Positions 7,955 through 15,234 of a stretch of 22,978 bases of DNA are shown here, one piece after another; positions within the stretch are counted from its first letter, which is position 1, and each line of letters opens with the position of its first letter. A program made the position numbers and the translations under genes. Source of the DNA: CALGFH01 sp036003705 (GTDB lineage: Bacteria; Actinomycetota; CALGFH01); contig DASYSE010000073.1 in the NCBI GenBank assembly GCA_036003705.1, positions 1-22,978 on the forward strand, given 5' to 3'. Below the pieces are notes generated by a model. That model searched no databases. It saw only the letters and a program-made list of their open reading frames with translations, and was not told the origin of the DNA.

Positions 7955-8769
7955 ACCGACCCGACCACGACGACGACCGCTGGGAGGTGGCCCGGGAGCT
8001 TGCCCTGGGCCTGCAGGGGCTGCGGGCCGAGCCGCCGGCCAACCTGCGACCCGCGGTGCTGGAGCGGGTCGGCCTGGCCGACGCCTTCCTCACCGTGCGC
8101 GGGCCGGCCGGCCCGCTGCTGATCGCCTACAACGGCCGCGGGATCTCGGCCACCGCCCCGGCCGCCGACCAGGCCGCGTTCCTGGAGCGGTTCCAGGCCC
8201 GCTTCCGGCGGCCGCTGCGCCCGGCCGACCGGGCCCCGCAACGGCTGGTGGCCCAGGTCGAGCGGTTCCTGGAGCCGGGCCGGCGCGGGACGCCGCCCCG
8301 GTTCGACCTGCGCGGGGTCTCCGCGTTCGAGCGGGCGGTCCTGGCCAAGGCGCAGGAGATCCCCCGTGGGGAGGTCCGCCCCTACGCCTGGGTGGCCGGC
8401 GAGCTCGGCCAGCAGGCCGCGGTCCGGGCGGTCGGGGCGGCCCTGGGCCGCAACCCGATCCCCGTGCTGATCCCCTGCCACCGGGTGGTCGGCAGCGACG
8501 GGCGCCTGACCGGCTACGCCTGGGGCGTGCCCTACAAGCGGACGCTGCTGGCCGCCGAGGGCGCCGACCCGGCCGGGCTGGAGCTGCTCGGCCGGCGCGG
8601 CACCCGGTTCCTTGGCAGCGACACCACCCGCGTCTACTGCTACCCCACCTGCCACAACGCGCGCCGCATCACCGACCCCCACCAGGTGCGGTTCCGTGGT
8701 GCTGGGGAAGCAGGCAGGGCCGGGTACCGGCCCTGCCTGGACTGCCGGCCCCCGAGCGCGGGCGGGTAG
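7951..8769 (+). CDS. O6-methylguanine-DNA methyltransferase fused to a C-terminal Ada-type methylphosphotriester zinc domain
   Basis: A 272-residue fusion. Residues about 45-210 are an Ogt/MGMT module: an RNase-H-like N-lobe, then PRGEVRPYAWVAG and the acceptor loop IPCHRVVG with Cys176, followed by GRLTGYAWG. These repair O6-methylguanine by irreversible methyl transfer to the Cys. Residues about 220-268 match the Ada zinc domain normally found at the N-terminus of Ada: TTRVYC-YPTC (C230, C234) and YRPCLDC (C262, C265). In Ada one such Cys accepts a methyl from a phosphotriester and turns the protein into an activator. No AraC domain is present. The first about 40 residues (PPANLRPAVLERV) resemble the post-domain linker of anti-sigma factors, a weak similarity. 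The ATG overlaps the sigma-factor stop, with AAAGGAG upstream. Confidence 0.88.
   Translation: MNRPDHDDDRWEVARELALGLQGLRAEPPANLRPAVLERVGLADAFLTVRGPAGPLLIAYNGRGISATAPAADQAAFLERFQARFRRPLRPADRAPQRLVAQVERFLEPGRRGTPPRFDLRGVSAFERAVLAKAQEIPRGEVRPYAWVAGELGQQAAVRAVGAALGRNPIPVLIPCHRVVGSDGRLTGYAWGVPYKRTLLAAEGADPAGLELLGRRGTRFLGSDTTRVYCYPTCHNARRITDPHQVRFRGAGEAGRAGYRPCLDCRPPSAGG
8711..8739. repeat. Perfect 13-bp inverted repeat with 3-base loop
   Basis: CAGGCAGGGCCGG at 8711-8723 and its exact complement at 8727-8739 flank GTA. It lies inside the codons for the Ada zinc domain, about 30 bases before the stop, and about 110 bases beyond the stop of the convergent small gene. It may be a coding coincidence or a transcription-termination hairpin. 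There is no T-run on either side. Confidence 0.5.
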
Positions 8770-8840
8770 CTCCCTGATCCATGTGGGGGAGCTCCGGCTC
8801 CCGCCGCCACCCCGGAGCGCCTGCGCCATGGGCCGCTGAT

Positions 8841-8861
8841 CGCCGCCGTTCACCGGCGGCG
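8841..8861. terminator. GC-rich hairpin between convergent genes, candidate bidirectional terminator
   Basis: CGCCGCCG (8841-8848) and CGGCGGCG (8854-8861) form a perfect 8-bp stem with a 5-base loop. The loop contains the stop codon of the minus-strand gene ending at 8850. It sits between two gene 3' ends. There is no U-tract, which is common for high-GC actinobacterial terminators but weakens the call. Confidence 0.4.
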
Positions 8862-9242
8862 GCGCAGGGCCCGTAGGGCCTGCTCGGCCGCCTGGACGGG
8901 ACCGAGCTCGTCCAGGACGTCGGCGACGCGTTGGTTGCGGTGCTCGAACTGGAGGCCGTCGGTGGACGCCGGGAGGTCGCGGGCGCGGCGCTCGGCGGCG
9001 TCCAGGGCGGCGGCGCTGGCGGCCTGGGCGCCGGCGAGGGCCGGCAGGGCCCAGGCGGGCAGCTCGGCCCGGGCCGCCTCGAGACCGGTCAGGAACCCGG
9101 CGACGCTGGCCTCCAGCGGCGCTCCCGGCCGCCTGGCCGATGGGACCGTGGCCAGCAGCGCCCTGCTTCCCTGATCAAGGGCCTGGGCGAACCGCAGGAA
9201 CCCCGCCCAGGCCGCCTCAACGGCCGGGTCCCTCCTCCACAT
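8850..9242 (-). CDS. Small hypothetical protein, helical and Ala/Arg-rich
   Basis: A 130-residue protein I do not recognise. It is rich in Ala, Leu and Arg, predicted mostly helical by eye, with no membrane segment, signal peptide, cysteine pair or catalytic motif. It ends in a basic run (ALRALRRRR). ATG 9242 is preferred because GGGAGG lies upstream and further extension (to 9473) would run through the start of the divergent aminopeptidase gene. It is divergent from that gene, with only 61 bases between starts, and convergent with the methyltransferase gene. Coding status is supported by the ribosome-binding site and by the lack of any better frame in this 400-base interval, not by homology. 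Confidence 0.55.
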   Translation of the reverse strand: MWRRDPAVEAAWAGFLRFAQALDQGSRALLATVPSARRPGAPLEASVAGFLTGLEAARAELPAWALPALAGAQAASAAALDAAERRARDLPASTDGLQFEHRNQRVADVLDELGPVQAAEQALRALRRRR

Positions 9243-9303
9243 GCCCGCCACCTCCCATGGGATGATCGGCGCCGACGCCGACCATACCCACACGGAGCTC
9301 CCG

Positions 9304-10854
9304 ATGCCGCGCCTGGCCGTTTCCCCCGTCCCGCCCGAGCGGGCCGACGCCGACCTGCTCGTGCTGCCGGTGGCCGCGGGCGAGGCCGGCCCGGTCGCCC
9401 CGCCGGTGACCAGGGCGGTGCTTGACCGGCTGGGGGCCGACCTGGGTGCGCTGGCCGGGACCGGCCGGTTCACCGGGGCACTGGACGACGCGCTGCTGCT
9501 GCCGAGCTACGGCGCCGTGACCGCGCCGGCGGTGCTGCTGGTCGGGGTCGGCCCCGACGCCGGCCGGACACCCGAGATCCTGCGGCGGGCGGCCAGCGTC
9601 GCGGTCGCCGGGGCCGGGAGGGCCGCCACCATGGCCGTCGCCCTGCACCGCTCCGCGGCGCGGGGCACCCCGGCGGCGGCCAACCGGGCGGCGCTGGCCG
9701 CCGTGGCCGAGGGCACCGCCCTTGCCGCCTACCGGTTCCAGCGGCACAAGTCGAAGCCGGAGCCCGAGCTGGCGGCCGCGACCCTGCTGGTCGACGGGCG
9801 CCGGTCGCTGGCCTCGGCCGAGCGGGTGCTGCGCCGGGCCGAGGTCGCCGCCAGGGCCACCCTGCTGGCCCGCGACCTGGTCAACGAGCCCGCCAGCCGG
9901 ATCAACCCGGCGACCCTGGCCGCCGAGGCGGTGCGGCTGGCCAGACGCTCCGGCCTGGGGCACCGGGTCCTGACCGGGCCGGCGCTGCGCCGCGGCAGCT
10001 TCGGCGGGGTCGTGGCCGTGGGCGGCGGGTCGGCCACCGGCCCGCGCCTGGTCGAGCTGCGCTACCGCCCAGCGTCGGTTGGCTCGCGGAGCGCAAGCCC
10101 GGGCTCGCGGAGCCGAAGCCGGGGTCCGGAACGGCACGTTGCCCTGGTCGGCAAGGGCGTCACCTTCGACACCGGCGGCATCGACCTCAAGCGGGGCGCC
10201 GGCATGGACGGGATGAAGGACGACATGGCCGGGGCGGCGGCCATCCTCGGGGCCCTCACCGTGGCGGCCGAGCTCGGTCTGGGCACGGCCGTCACGGCGA
10301 TCCTGCCGCTGGTCGAGAACATGCCCGGCGGCTCGGCGATGCGACCCGGCGACGTCATCCGGGCCCGCAACGGCATCGCCATCGAGGTCACCAACACCGA
10401 CGCCGAAGGCCGCCTGATCCTGGCCGACGGGCTCGCCCTGGCCGCCGAGGCCAGGCCGGACGCGATCATCGACCTGGCCACCCTGACCGGCTCGGTGGTG
10501 CACGGGCTCGGCCTCGGCTGCACCGGCGTGTTCGGCAACACCCCGGCGCTCACCGCCGAGGTCCTGGCCGCCGCCGCCCGTGCCGGGGAGCCGGCCTGCG
10601 AGCTCCCCCTGATCGAGGACTACCGGCGATTCCTCGACTCCGAGGTCGCCGACCTGGTCAACGCGACCATCGAGCCGGGCGACGGCATCCAGGCGGCGCT
10701 GTTCCTGCGCGAGTTCGTCGCCGGCACCCCTTGGGTCCACCTGGACATCGCCGGCCCGGCCAGCGCCAAGCAGGCCCGCTACTACCAGCCCAAGGGCGCC
10801 AGCGGCTGCATGGTCCGCACCCTGCTCGCCTTCCTGGAAGGCGAGGCCGCCTAG
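9304..10854 (+). CDS. pepA: Leucyl aminopeptidase, M17 family
   Basis: A 516-residue two-domain M17 cytosolic aminopeptidase that removes N-terminal residues from peptides with two divalent metals. The catalytic domain carries VGKGVTFDTGGIDLK (metal ligands K284 and D289) and the family signature NTDAEGRL (364-371, with catalytic Arg370). The N-terminal macro-like domain is poorly conserved, as usual. ATG 9304 has GGAG 6 bases upstream. An earlier frame start at 9241 would overlap the divergent promoter region. Residues 260-273, just before the catalytic domain, are a low-complexity tandem repeat (GSRSASP, GSRSRSR) not expected in the family. The stop TAG overlaps the stop of the convergent cyclase gene in a CTAG palindrome. 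Confidence 0.93.
   Translation: MPRLAVSPVPPERADADLLVLPVAAGEAGPVAPPVTRAVLDRLGADLGALAGTGRFTGALDDALLLPSYGAVTAPAVLLVGVGPDAGRTPEILRRAASVAVAGAGRAATMAVALHRSAARGTPAAANRAALAAVAEGTALAAYRFQRHKSKPEPELAAATLLVDGRRSLASAERVLRRAEVAARATLLARDLVNEPASRINPATLAAEAVRLARRSGLGHRVLTGPALRRGSFGGVVAVGGGSATGPRLVELRYRPASVGSRSASPGSRSRSRGPERHVALVGKGVTFDTGGIDLKRGAGMDGMKDDMAGAAAILGALTVAAELGLGTAVTAILPLVENMPGGSAMRPGDVIRARNGIAIEVTNTDAEGRLILADGLALAAEARPDAIIDLATLTGSVVHGLGLGCTGVFGNTPALTAEVLAAAARAGEPACELPLIEDYRRFLDSEVADLVNATIEPGDGIQAALFLREFVAGTPWVHLDIAGPASAKQARYYQPKGASGCMVRTLLAFLEGEAA
10081..10122 (+). repeat. Two tandem 21-bp units inside pepA
   Basis: The unit at 10081-10101 (GGCTCGCGGAGCGCAAGCCCG) and the unit at 10102-10122 match at 18 of 21 positions, including the first 12 bases. 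Being 21 bases long they keep frame and encode two Gly-Ser-Arg-Ser-x-Ser-x heptads at the junction of the N-terminal and catalytic domains. Confidence 0.75.
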
Positions 10855-13800
10855 CTCGTCCCCGGCGGCCGCTGGCTGATCTCAGCCGGGCTGGTCGCCT
10901 TCCTGGGCTTCGCGGTGTTCTTCGAGGCGGCTGCCTGGGCCTCGGCCGCGCCGGGCTGGTTGCCCTTGGCGTGGTAGAGGTCGAGGGCGGCGAGGGCGGC
11001 GCTGCGGGCGTCGTCGGGGCGGCCGGCGGCGGCGGCGACCGCGGCCCGGTCGAGGAGGGCGTCGCCGCGCATGGTCAGCATGTCGGTCGGCTCGGCGATG
11101 CCGACCGCCTCGGCGGCCAGCCGCTCGGCCTCGGCGACCCGGTCGTTGGCGGCCAGCGCCCTTGCCGCGGCGCCCCGCCAGCGGACCTGCGCGAACAGGT
11201 CGTCGTGGGCGGCGATGGCCCGGCTGGCCAGGGCGACCTGGAGGGCCTCCGTGGGCCGGCCGAGCCGGTGCAGCACGTGGGCCAGGTCGGCGGTCAGGTT
11301 GGAGCGCAGGCCCGCCTCGCCCTGGCGCTCCAGCACCCTGATCCCCCGGCGCAGCTGCTGCTCGGCGGCCTCCGGGTCGCCGGCCAGCGTCAACGCGGCG
11401 GCGGCGAACTCCCTGGCCAGGGCGGCGACCCGGTTCTCCCCCAGGTCGTCGGCCAGGGCCAGGGTCCGCCGGACGGTGGCCATGGCCGCCTCCCTCTGCC
11501 CGGCCATGGCCTGCACCCCGGCCAGCGACTGCAGGGCGGTCAGCTCCGAGCGGCGGTTGCCGGCGGCCTGCTCGAGCAGCTCCTGGCAGCGGCGGATCCC
11601 CTCGGCCGCCGGGACCGGACCCCAGACCGCGCTCTGGGCGAGCAGCCCGCGGGCCCAGGCCTCGGCCGGTTCGTCGCGGGCCAGGCGGGCGTGGGTGATC
11701 GCCTGGCTGGCCGCCGCCTCGGCCTCGGCGATCCGGCAGCGCAGGAACCCGAGGGCGGCCAGCAGCCCCCAGGCCTTGGCCAGGCCCCGCTGGTCCTCGA
11801 ACTCGGCGAAGGTGGCGATGGCCCGGCTGGTCTCCCGCTGGAGGTTGGCGGTGTACAGGTCGCTGGCCACCCCCACCTCCATCCGCAGCCGGCCGACGCG
11901 GGCCTGGGCGGCCAGGCGGTGGTCACCGTGCTCGGCGGCGGCCGCCGCGACCTGGCCGAGGATCGCCTCGGCGCGCGGGAACTCGCCGGTGGCGACGAGC
12001 ACGTCGGCCAGCTCGACCAGCAGCTCCTGGCCGCCCGGGTCGCCGGCCGGCAGCAGGGCGACCGCCCGTTCCAGCAGCTTGGACGCGGCCGGCAGGTCGC
12101 CGCGGCCGAGGGCCCGGCGGCCGGCCGCCCCCAGCCGCTTGGCCGCGGTGACGGCCAGCCGCTGGTTGCGCTGGTCGACGGCGCCCAGCTCGGCCCGGTA
12201 CCGCCAGGCCCGCTCCAGGTGGTAGCCGACGATCTCCTCGATCTCGCGCAGGCGCGGCCCGGCGATCCGCTCGACCCAGACGGCGAACAGCTCGTGGAGC
12301 TCGGCCCGGGTCTGCTTGGGGATGGAGTCGTAGGCGGCGTCGCGCAGCAGCAGGTGGCGGAACTGGAAGCCCTGGTCGCCGGACAGCCGGGACGGCGCCG
12401 GGCGCAGCAGCTCCCGCCGGACCAGGGCCTGCAGCCGGGCCGGGACCTGGTGGCGGACCGACGGCGGGGACAGCTCGACCACGGCGCTCTGCTCGAACAC
12501 CTGGCCGGCGACCGCGGCCCGTTCCAGCACCGCCCGCTCGTCGTCGTCCAGCCGGTCCAGGCGGGCGGTGAGCAGCGCCTGGATGCTGGGCGGGATCCCC
12601 AGGTCGGCCAGGTCGGCCGCGACCCAGCGGCCGTCCGCACGGCGCAGCCGGCCCTCCTCGACCAGAGCGGCCAGCAGCTCCTCCAGGAACAGCGGGTTGC
12701 CCTCTGCGGCCCTGGTGATCGGCTCGGCCACCGCCCCGGGCAGGGGGACCGGCCCGGCCAGGGCGGCCAGCAGCTGGGTCGCCTCGGCATCGCCGAGGGG
12801 CTCCAGCAGCATGGTGGTGGCGTTCAGCTTGCCGCCGGCCCAGCCGGGCCGCTGTTCAAGGAACTCGGGCCGGGCCATCGCCACCAGCAGGATGGGGACG
12901 CCCCTGGCGTAGTCGGCCACGTGCTCGACCAGGTCGAGCAGGCCGGGCTCGGCCCAGTGGAGGTCGTCGAGCACGACCACCAGCGGTCCTCGGTCGGCGA
13001 GGATCTCGAGCAGCCGACGGAAGGCCCAGGCCGCCTCCTCGGCCGGGCCGGGCGTCGCCTCCAGGCCGATCAGCTGCCCGATCCGGGCCGCGACGTGCTC
13101 GCGCTGGGTGTCCTCGGTGGACGGCCCCGGTGGGTCGGTCGGCCGCCTGGGGTCGTCGCCCAGCAGCCGGCGCAGCCTGGCGGTGGCCGCGGCCGGCGGG
13201 TCGGTGTCGCTGATCCCGGCCGCCTGGCGGACGATCTCGGCGACCGGCCAGAAGGTGATGCCCTCGCCGTAGGACAGGCAGCGGCCGCGCAGCACGGTCG
13301 CCGAGGGCAGGCCGCGAAGGGCCTCGCCGACCAGCCGGGTCTTGCCGACTCCCGCCTGGCCGAGCACGGTCAGCAGATGGCAGGTGCGGATGCCGGCGAC
13401 CCGCTCGAAGACCCAGGCGAACAGGCGGAGCTCCGGCTCCCGGCCGACGATCGGGGCGTCCTGGCGCCTGGCGTGGCCGGGGGCGCCGGGGTCGACCCGG
13501 CGCAGCCGGTAGGCGGCGACCGGGGCTTCCTTGCCCTTGAGGACGAGCGGGGCGACCCGCTCGACCTCCACCGCGTCCCTGACCAGCCGGAAGGTCGGCT
13601 GGCCGAGCAGCACCTCCCCGGGGGCGGCGGCCTGTTCCAGGCGGGCAGCCACGTTGACCGCGTCACCGAGGACCAGGGCGTGGCCGATCGCCGGGTCACC
13701 GGTCATCACCTCGCCGGTGTTGACCCCGGTGCGGACCTCCAGGCGCACGCCCCAGTCCCGTTCCAGCTCGGCGTTGAGCCGGTCGAGGCCGACGGGCAGC

Positions 13801-14141
13801 TGGGCCGCGGCCCGCACCGCCCGCAGGGCGTCGTCCTCGTTGACCACCGGGATCCCGAACACGGCCACCACGGCGTCGCCGGCGAACTTCTGCACCCGCC
13901 CGCCGTGGCGCTCGAACAGCCCCCTCGTGTGGTCGAACCAGCGGCCCATGACCACGGCCAGCGACTCCGGGTCCAGCCGCTGCCCGAGCCTGGCCGACCC
14001 GGCCAGGTCGGCGAACACCACGGTGACGAGCTTGCGGGCCGGCCGGCCGGTCGCCACCGCCACCGGCAGCTGCGACCCGCAGTTCAGGCAGAAGCTGGCC
14101 CTTGCCGGGTTCGGCTCCCCGCAGACCGGGCAGACGGTCAC
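10851..14141 (-). CDS. Zinc-ribbon / class III nucleotidyl cyclase / AAA ATPase / TPR protein
   Basis: A 1096-residue multidomain protein. Residues 4-22 form a zinc ribbon (CPVC and CLNC). Residues 38-215 form a class III cyclase domain with metal-binding FADLAGS (D45), KFAGD (K85, D89) and GDAVNVAARLE (N163, R167), so the catalytic set looks intact. It would make cAMP or another cyclic nucleotide. After a linker starting IVGRE comes an AAA/STAND-like ATPase with Walker A GQAGVGKT (261-268) and Walker B VVVLDDLHWAEP (388-399). The C-terminal half (about 640-1070) consists of TPR-like helical repeats. GTG 14141 overlaps the stop of the cyclic-nucleotide-binding gene (GTGA), so the two are coupled. 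A 1311-codon open frame on the opposite strand (10731-14666) is a GC artefact. Ligand and product are not known. Confidence 0.92.
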   Translation of the reverse strand: MTVCPVCGEPNPARASFCLNCGSQLPVAVATGRPARKLVTVVFADLAGSARLGQRLDPESLAVVMGRWFDHTRGLFERHGGRVQKFAGDAVVAVFGIPVVNEDDALRAVRAAAQLPVGLDRLNAELERDWGVRLEVRTGVNTGEVMTGDPAIGHALVLGDAVNVAARLEQAAAPGEVLLGQPTFRLVRDAVEVERVAPLVLKGKEAPVAAYRLRRVDPGAPGHARRQDAPIVGREPELRLFAWVFERVAGIRTCHLLTVLGQAGVGKTRLVGEALRGLPSATVLRGRCLSYGEGITFWPVAEIVRQAAGISDTDPPAAATARLRRLLGDDPRRPTDPPGPSTEDTQREHVAARIGQLIGLEATPGPAEEAAWAFRRLLEILADRGPLVVVLDDLHWAEPGLLDLVEHVADYARGVPILLVAMARPEFLEQRPGWAGGKLNATTMLLEPLGDAEATQLLAALAGPVPLPGAVAEPITRAAEGNPLFLEELLAALVEEGRLRRADGRWVAADLADLGIPPSIQALLTARLDRLDDDERAVLERAAVAGQVFEQSAVVELSPPSVRHQVPARLQALVRRELLRPAPSRLSGDQGFQFRHLLLRDAAYDSIPKQTRAELHELFAVWVERIAGPRLREIEEIVGYHLERAWRYRAELGAVDQRNQRLAVTAAKRLGAAGRRALGRGDLPAASKLLERAVALLPAGDPGGQELLVELADVLVATGEFPRAEAILGQVAAAAAEHGDHRLAAQARVGRLRMEVGVASDLYTANLQRETSRAIATFAEFEDQRGLAKAWGLLAALGFLRCRIAEAEAAASQAITHARLARDEPAEAWARGLLAQSAVWGPVPAAEGIRRCQELLEQAAGNRRSELTALQSLAGVQAMAGQREAAMATVRRTLALADDLGENRVAALAREFAAAALTLAGDPEAAEQQLRRGIRVLERQGEAGLRSNLTADLAHVLHRLGRPTEALQVALASRAIAAHDDLFAQVRWRGAAARALAANDRVAEAERLAAEAVGIAEPTDMLTMRGDALLDRAAVAAAAGRPDDARSAALAALDLYHAKGNQPGAAEAQAAASKNTAKPRKATSPAEISQRPPGTS

Positions 14142-15220
14142 CCCAGGGCCGTCCCGCCGGGGCCTGGCCAGCCCTCATGGTTGGGCCGCTCGGCCGTCCC
14201 GCCGGGGCCGGGCCATCCGCGGCTGCGGGCAAGCTCGGCCAGGGCGTCCCGGTCGATCCGGTCGCCCGGCACGGCCGCGACCCGGCAGGCGGTGACGGCC
14301 CGCAGGGTGGCGGTGCGCCGGCCGCCCTCGAGCAGGGCGACCTCGCCGAGGACCGCCCCCGGGCCGAGCTCGGCCACGGTCTGGCCGTCGATCTCGACCG
14401 CCAGCAGCCCGTCGACGAGGAGGTACAGCTCGTGGCCGGGGTCGCCCTGCTCGACCAGGGTGGCGCCCCGCCGCAGCCGCAGCCAGTGCGGCGCCGAGCC
14501 GACGATGATCATGGACAGCTCCCGCTCCAGGGCGGTCTCGACGGCGGTGGCCCGAACCGGGGCGTCGCGGCCGCCCCAGGGGGTGAACGGGTCCCAGGCG
14601 TCGGCCTGCCAGGCGGTGAAGTCGACCACGCCCGAGGTGGCCAGCAGCCGGCCCGTGTGGTCGTAGACCCAGTGCCGCGGGAACGGGCTGGCCCCGGTCA
14701 GGGCCTGCTCGCTGGTCCCGTCGGCATGGACGGTCAGGGCCAGGGTCGTCCAGGCCGCCGGTGCGGCCAGCCGCGGCGAGGCCGTTGGGGCCGAACGGTA
14801 GGGCATGCCAACCGACAGCAGCCCGCCGGCGGTCTGCCCGAACCGCACCCAACCGTCCCCGACCTCCGGCTCGGGTCGCAGGTCGGGCAGGGCGACGGCC
14901 GCGAACCCCACCACTGCGGGGGGCGGAGCGCCCCGCGTCCCCTCCAGGACCGACCTGGCGGCCTGGCCGGTGGCGCCGATGTGGCCTTGGCCGGCCTGGT
15001 GGTGGGCGACGACCCGGCCGTTGGAGACCTCGATGGATCCTCGGAGCTGGTTGGCCAGCCGGACCCGGCCGGCGGCCAGCAGCGACCAGAGGTCGTCCAG
15101 GTGCTCGGGTGGCGGTTCGTCGTACTGGGCGGCCCCGACGTGGAAATGAAGCCGTTGGCCCCCCTCGACGGAGTCCAGGGGGACCCAGGAGACGGCGGTG
15201 ACGGAGGACTCGATGCGCAC
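14138..15220 (-). CDS. Protein with C-terminal cyclic-nucleotide-binding domain
   Basis: A 360-residue protein. Residues about 245-335 form a Crp/EPAC-type cyclic nucleotide-binding domain: LRLRRGATLVEQGD, ELYLLVDGLLAV, then the phosphate-binding cassette LGEVALLEGGRRTATL (E293 and R302 at ligand-contact positions). Residues 1-240 are an unrecognised domain with several beta-rich segments. No helix-turn-helix or membrane segment is seen, so it is not a Crp-like regulator. The last 25 residues contain GWPGPGGTA twice. GTG 15220 begins 14 bases after the alkylation-repair gene stop. It lacks a strong ribosome-binding site, so the start is uncertain. The stop overlaps the cyclase start. The pairing suggests it senses the nucleotide made by the cyclase, which is inference. 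Confidence 0.82.
   Translation of the reverse strand: MRIESSVTAVSWVPLDSVEGGQRLHFHVGAAQYDEPPPEHLDDLWSLLAAGRVRLANQLRGSIEVSNGRVVAHHQAGQGHIGATGQAARSVLEGTRGAPPPAVVGFAAVALPDLRPEPEVGDGWVRFGQTAGGLLSVGMPYRSAPTASPRLAAPAAWTTLALTVHADGTSEQALTGASPFPRHWVYDHTGRLLATSGVVDFTAWQADAWDPFTPWGGRDAPVRATAVETALERELSMIIVGSAPHWLRLRRGATLVEQGDPGHELYLLVDGLLAVEIDGQTVAELGPGAVLGEVALLEGGRRTATLRAVTACRVAAVPGDRIDRDALAELARSRGWPGPGGTAERPNHEGWPGPGGTALG
14147..14218 (-). repeat. Direct repeat of 27 bp at 45-bp spacing, end of the cNMP-binding gene
   Basis: Copies at 14147-14173 and 14192-14218 agree at 25 of 27 positions and lie 45 bases apart, so the frame is kept. They encode the two GWPGPGGTA segments at the protein C-terminus, next to the start of the cyclase gene. 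This looks like a recent local duplication. Confidence 0.75.
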
Positions 15221-15234
15221 GGCAGCGACCGATG

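Noticed and set aside
10731..14666. A 1311-codon open frame on the plus strand.
   Set aside because: It lies antisense to the cyclase-ATPase gene, is Gly/Gln/Pro-rich without any domain, and results from GC-biased codon positions. The minus-strand frame carries complete cyclase and ATPase motifs.
10851..15220. Interpretation of the cyclase plus cNMP-binding gene as a Pycsar anti-phage system.
   Set aside because: Pycsar cyclases are small stand-alone proteins and the effectors carry TIR or membrane modules. Here the cyclase is a 1096-residue AAA/TPR protein, the partner has no recognisable toxic domain, and the operon is otherwise housekeeping.
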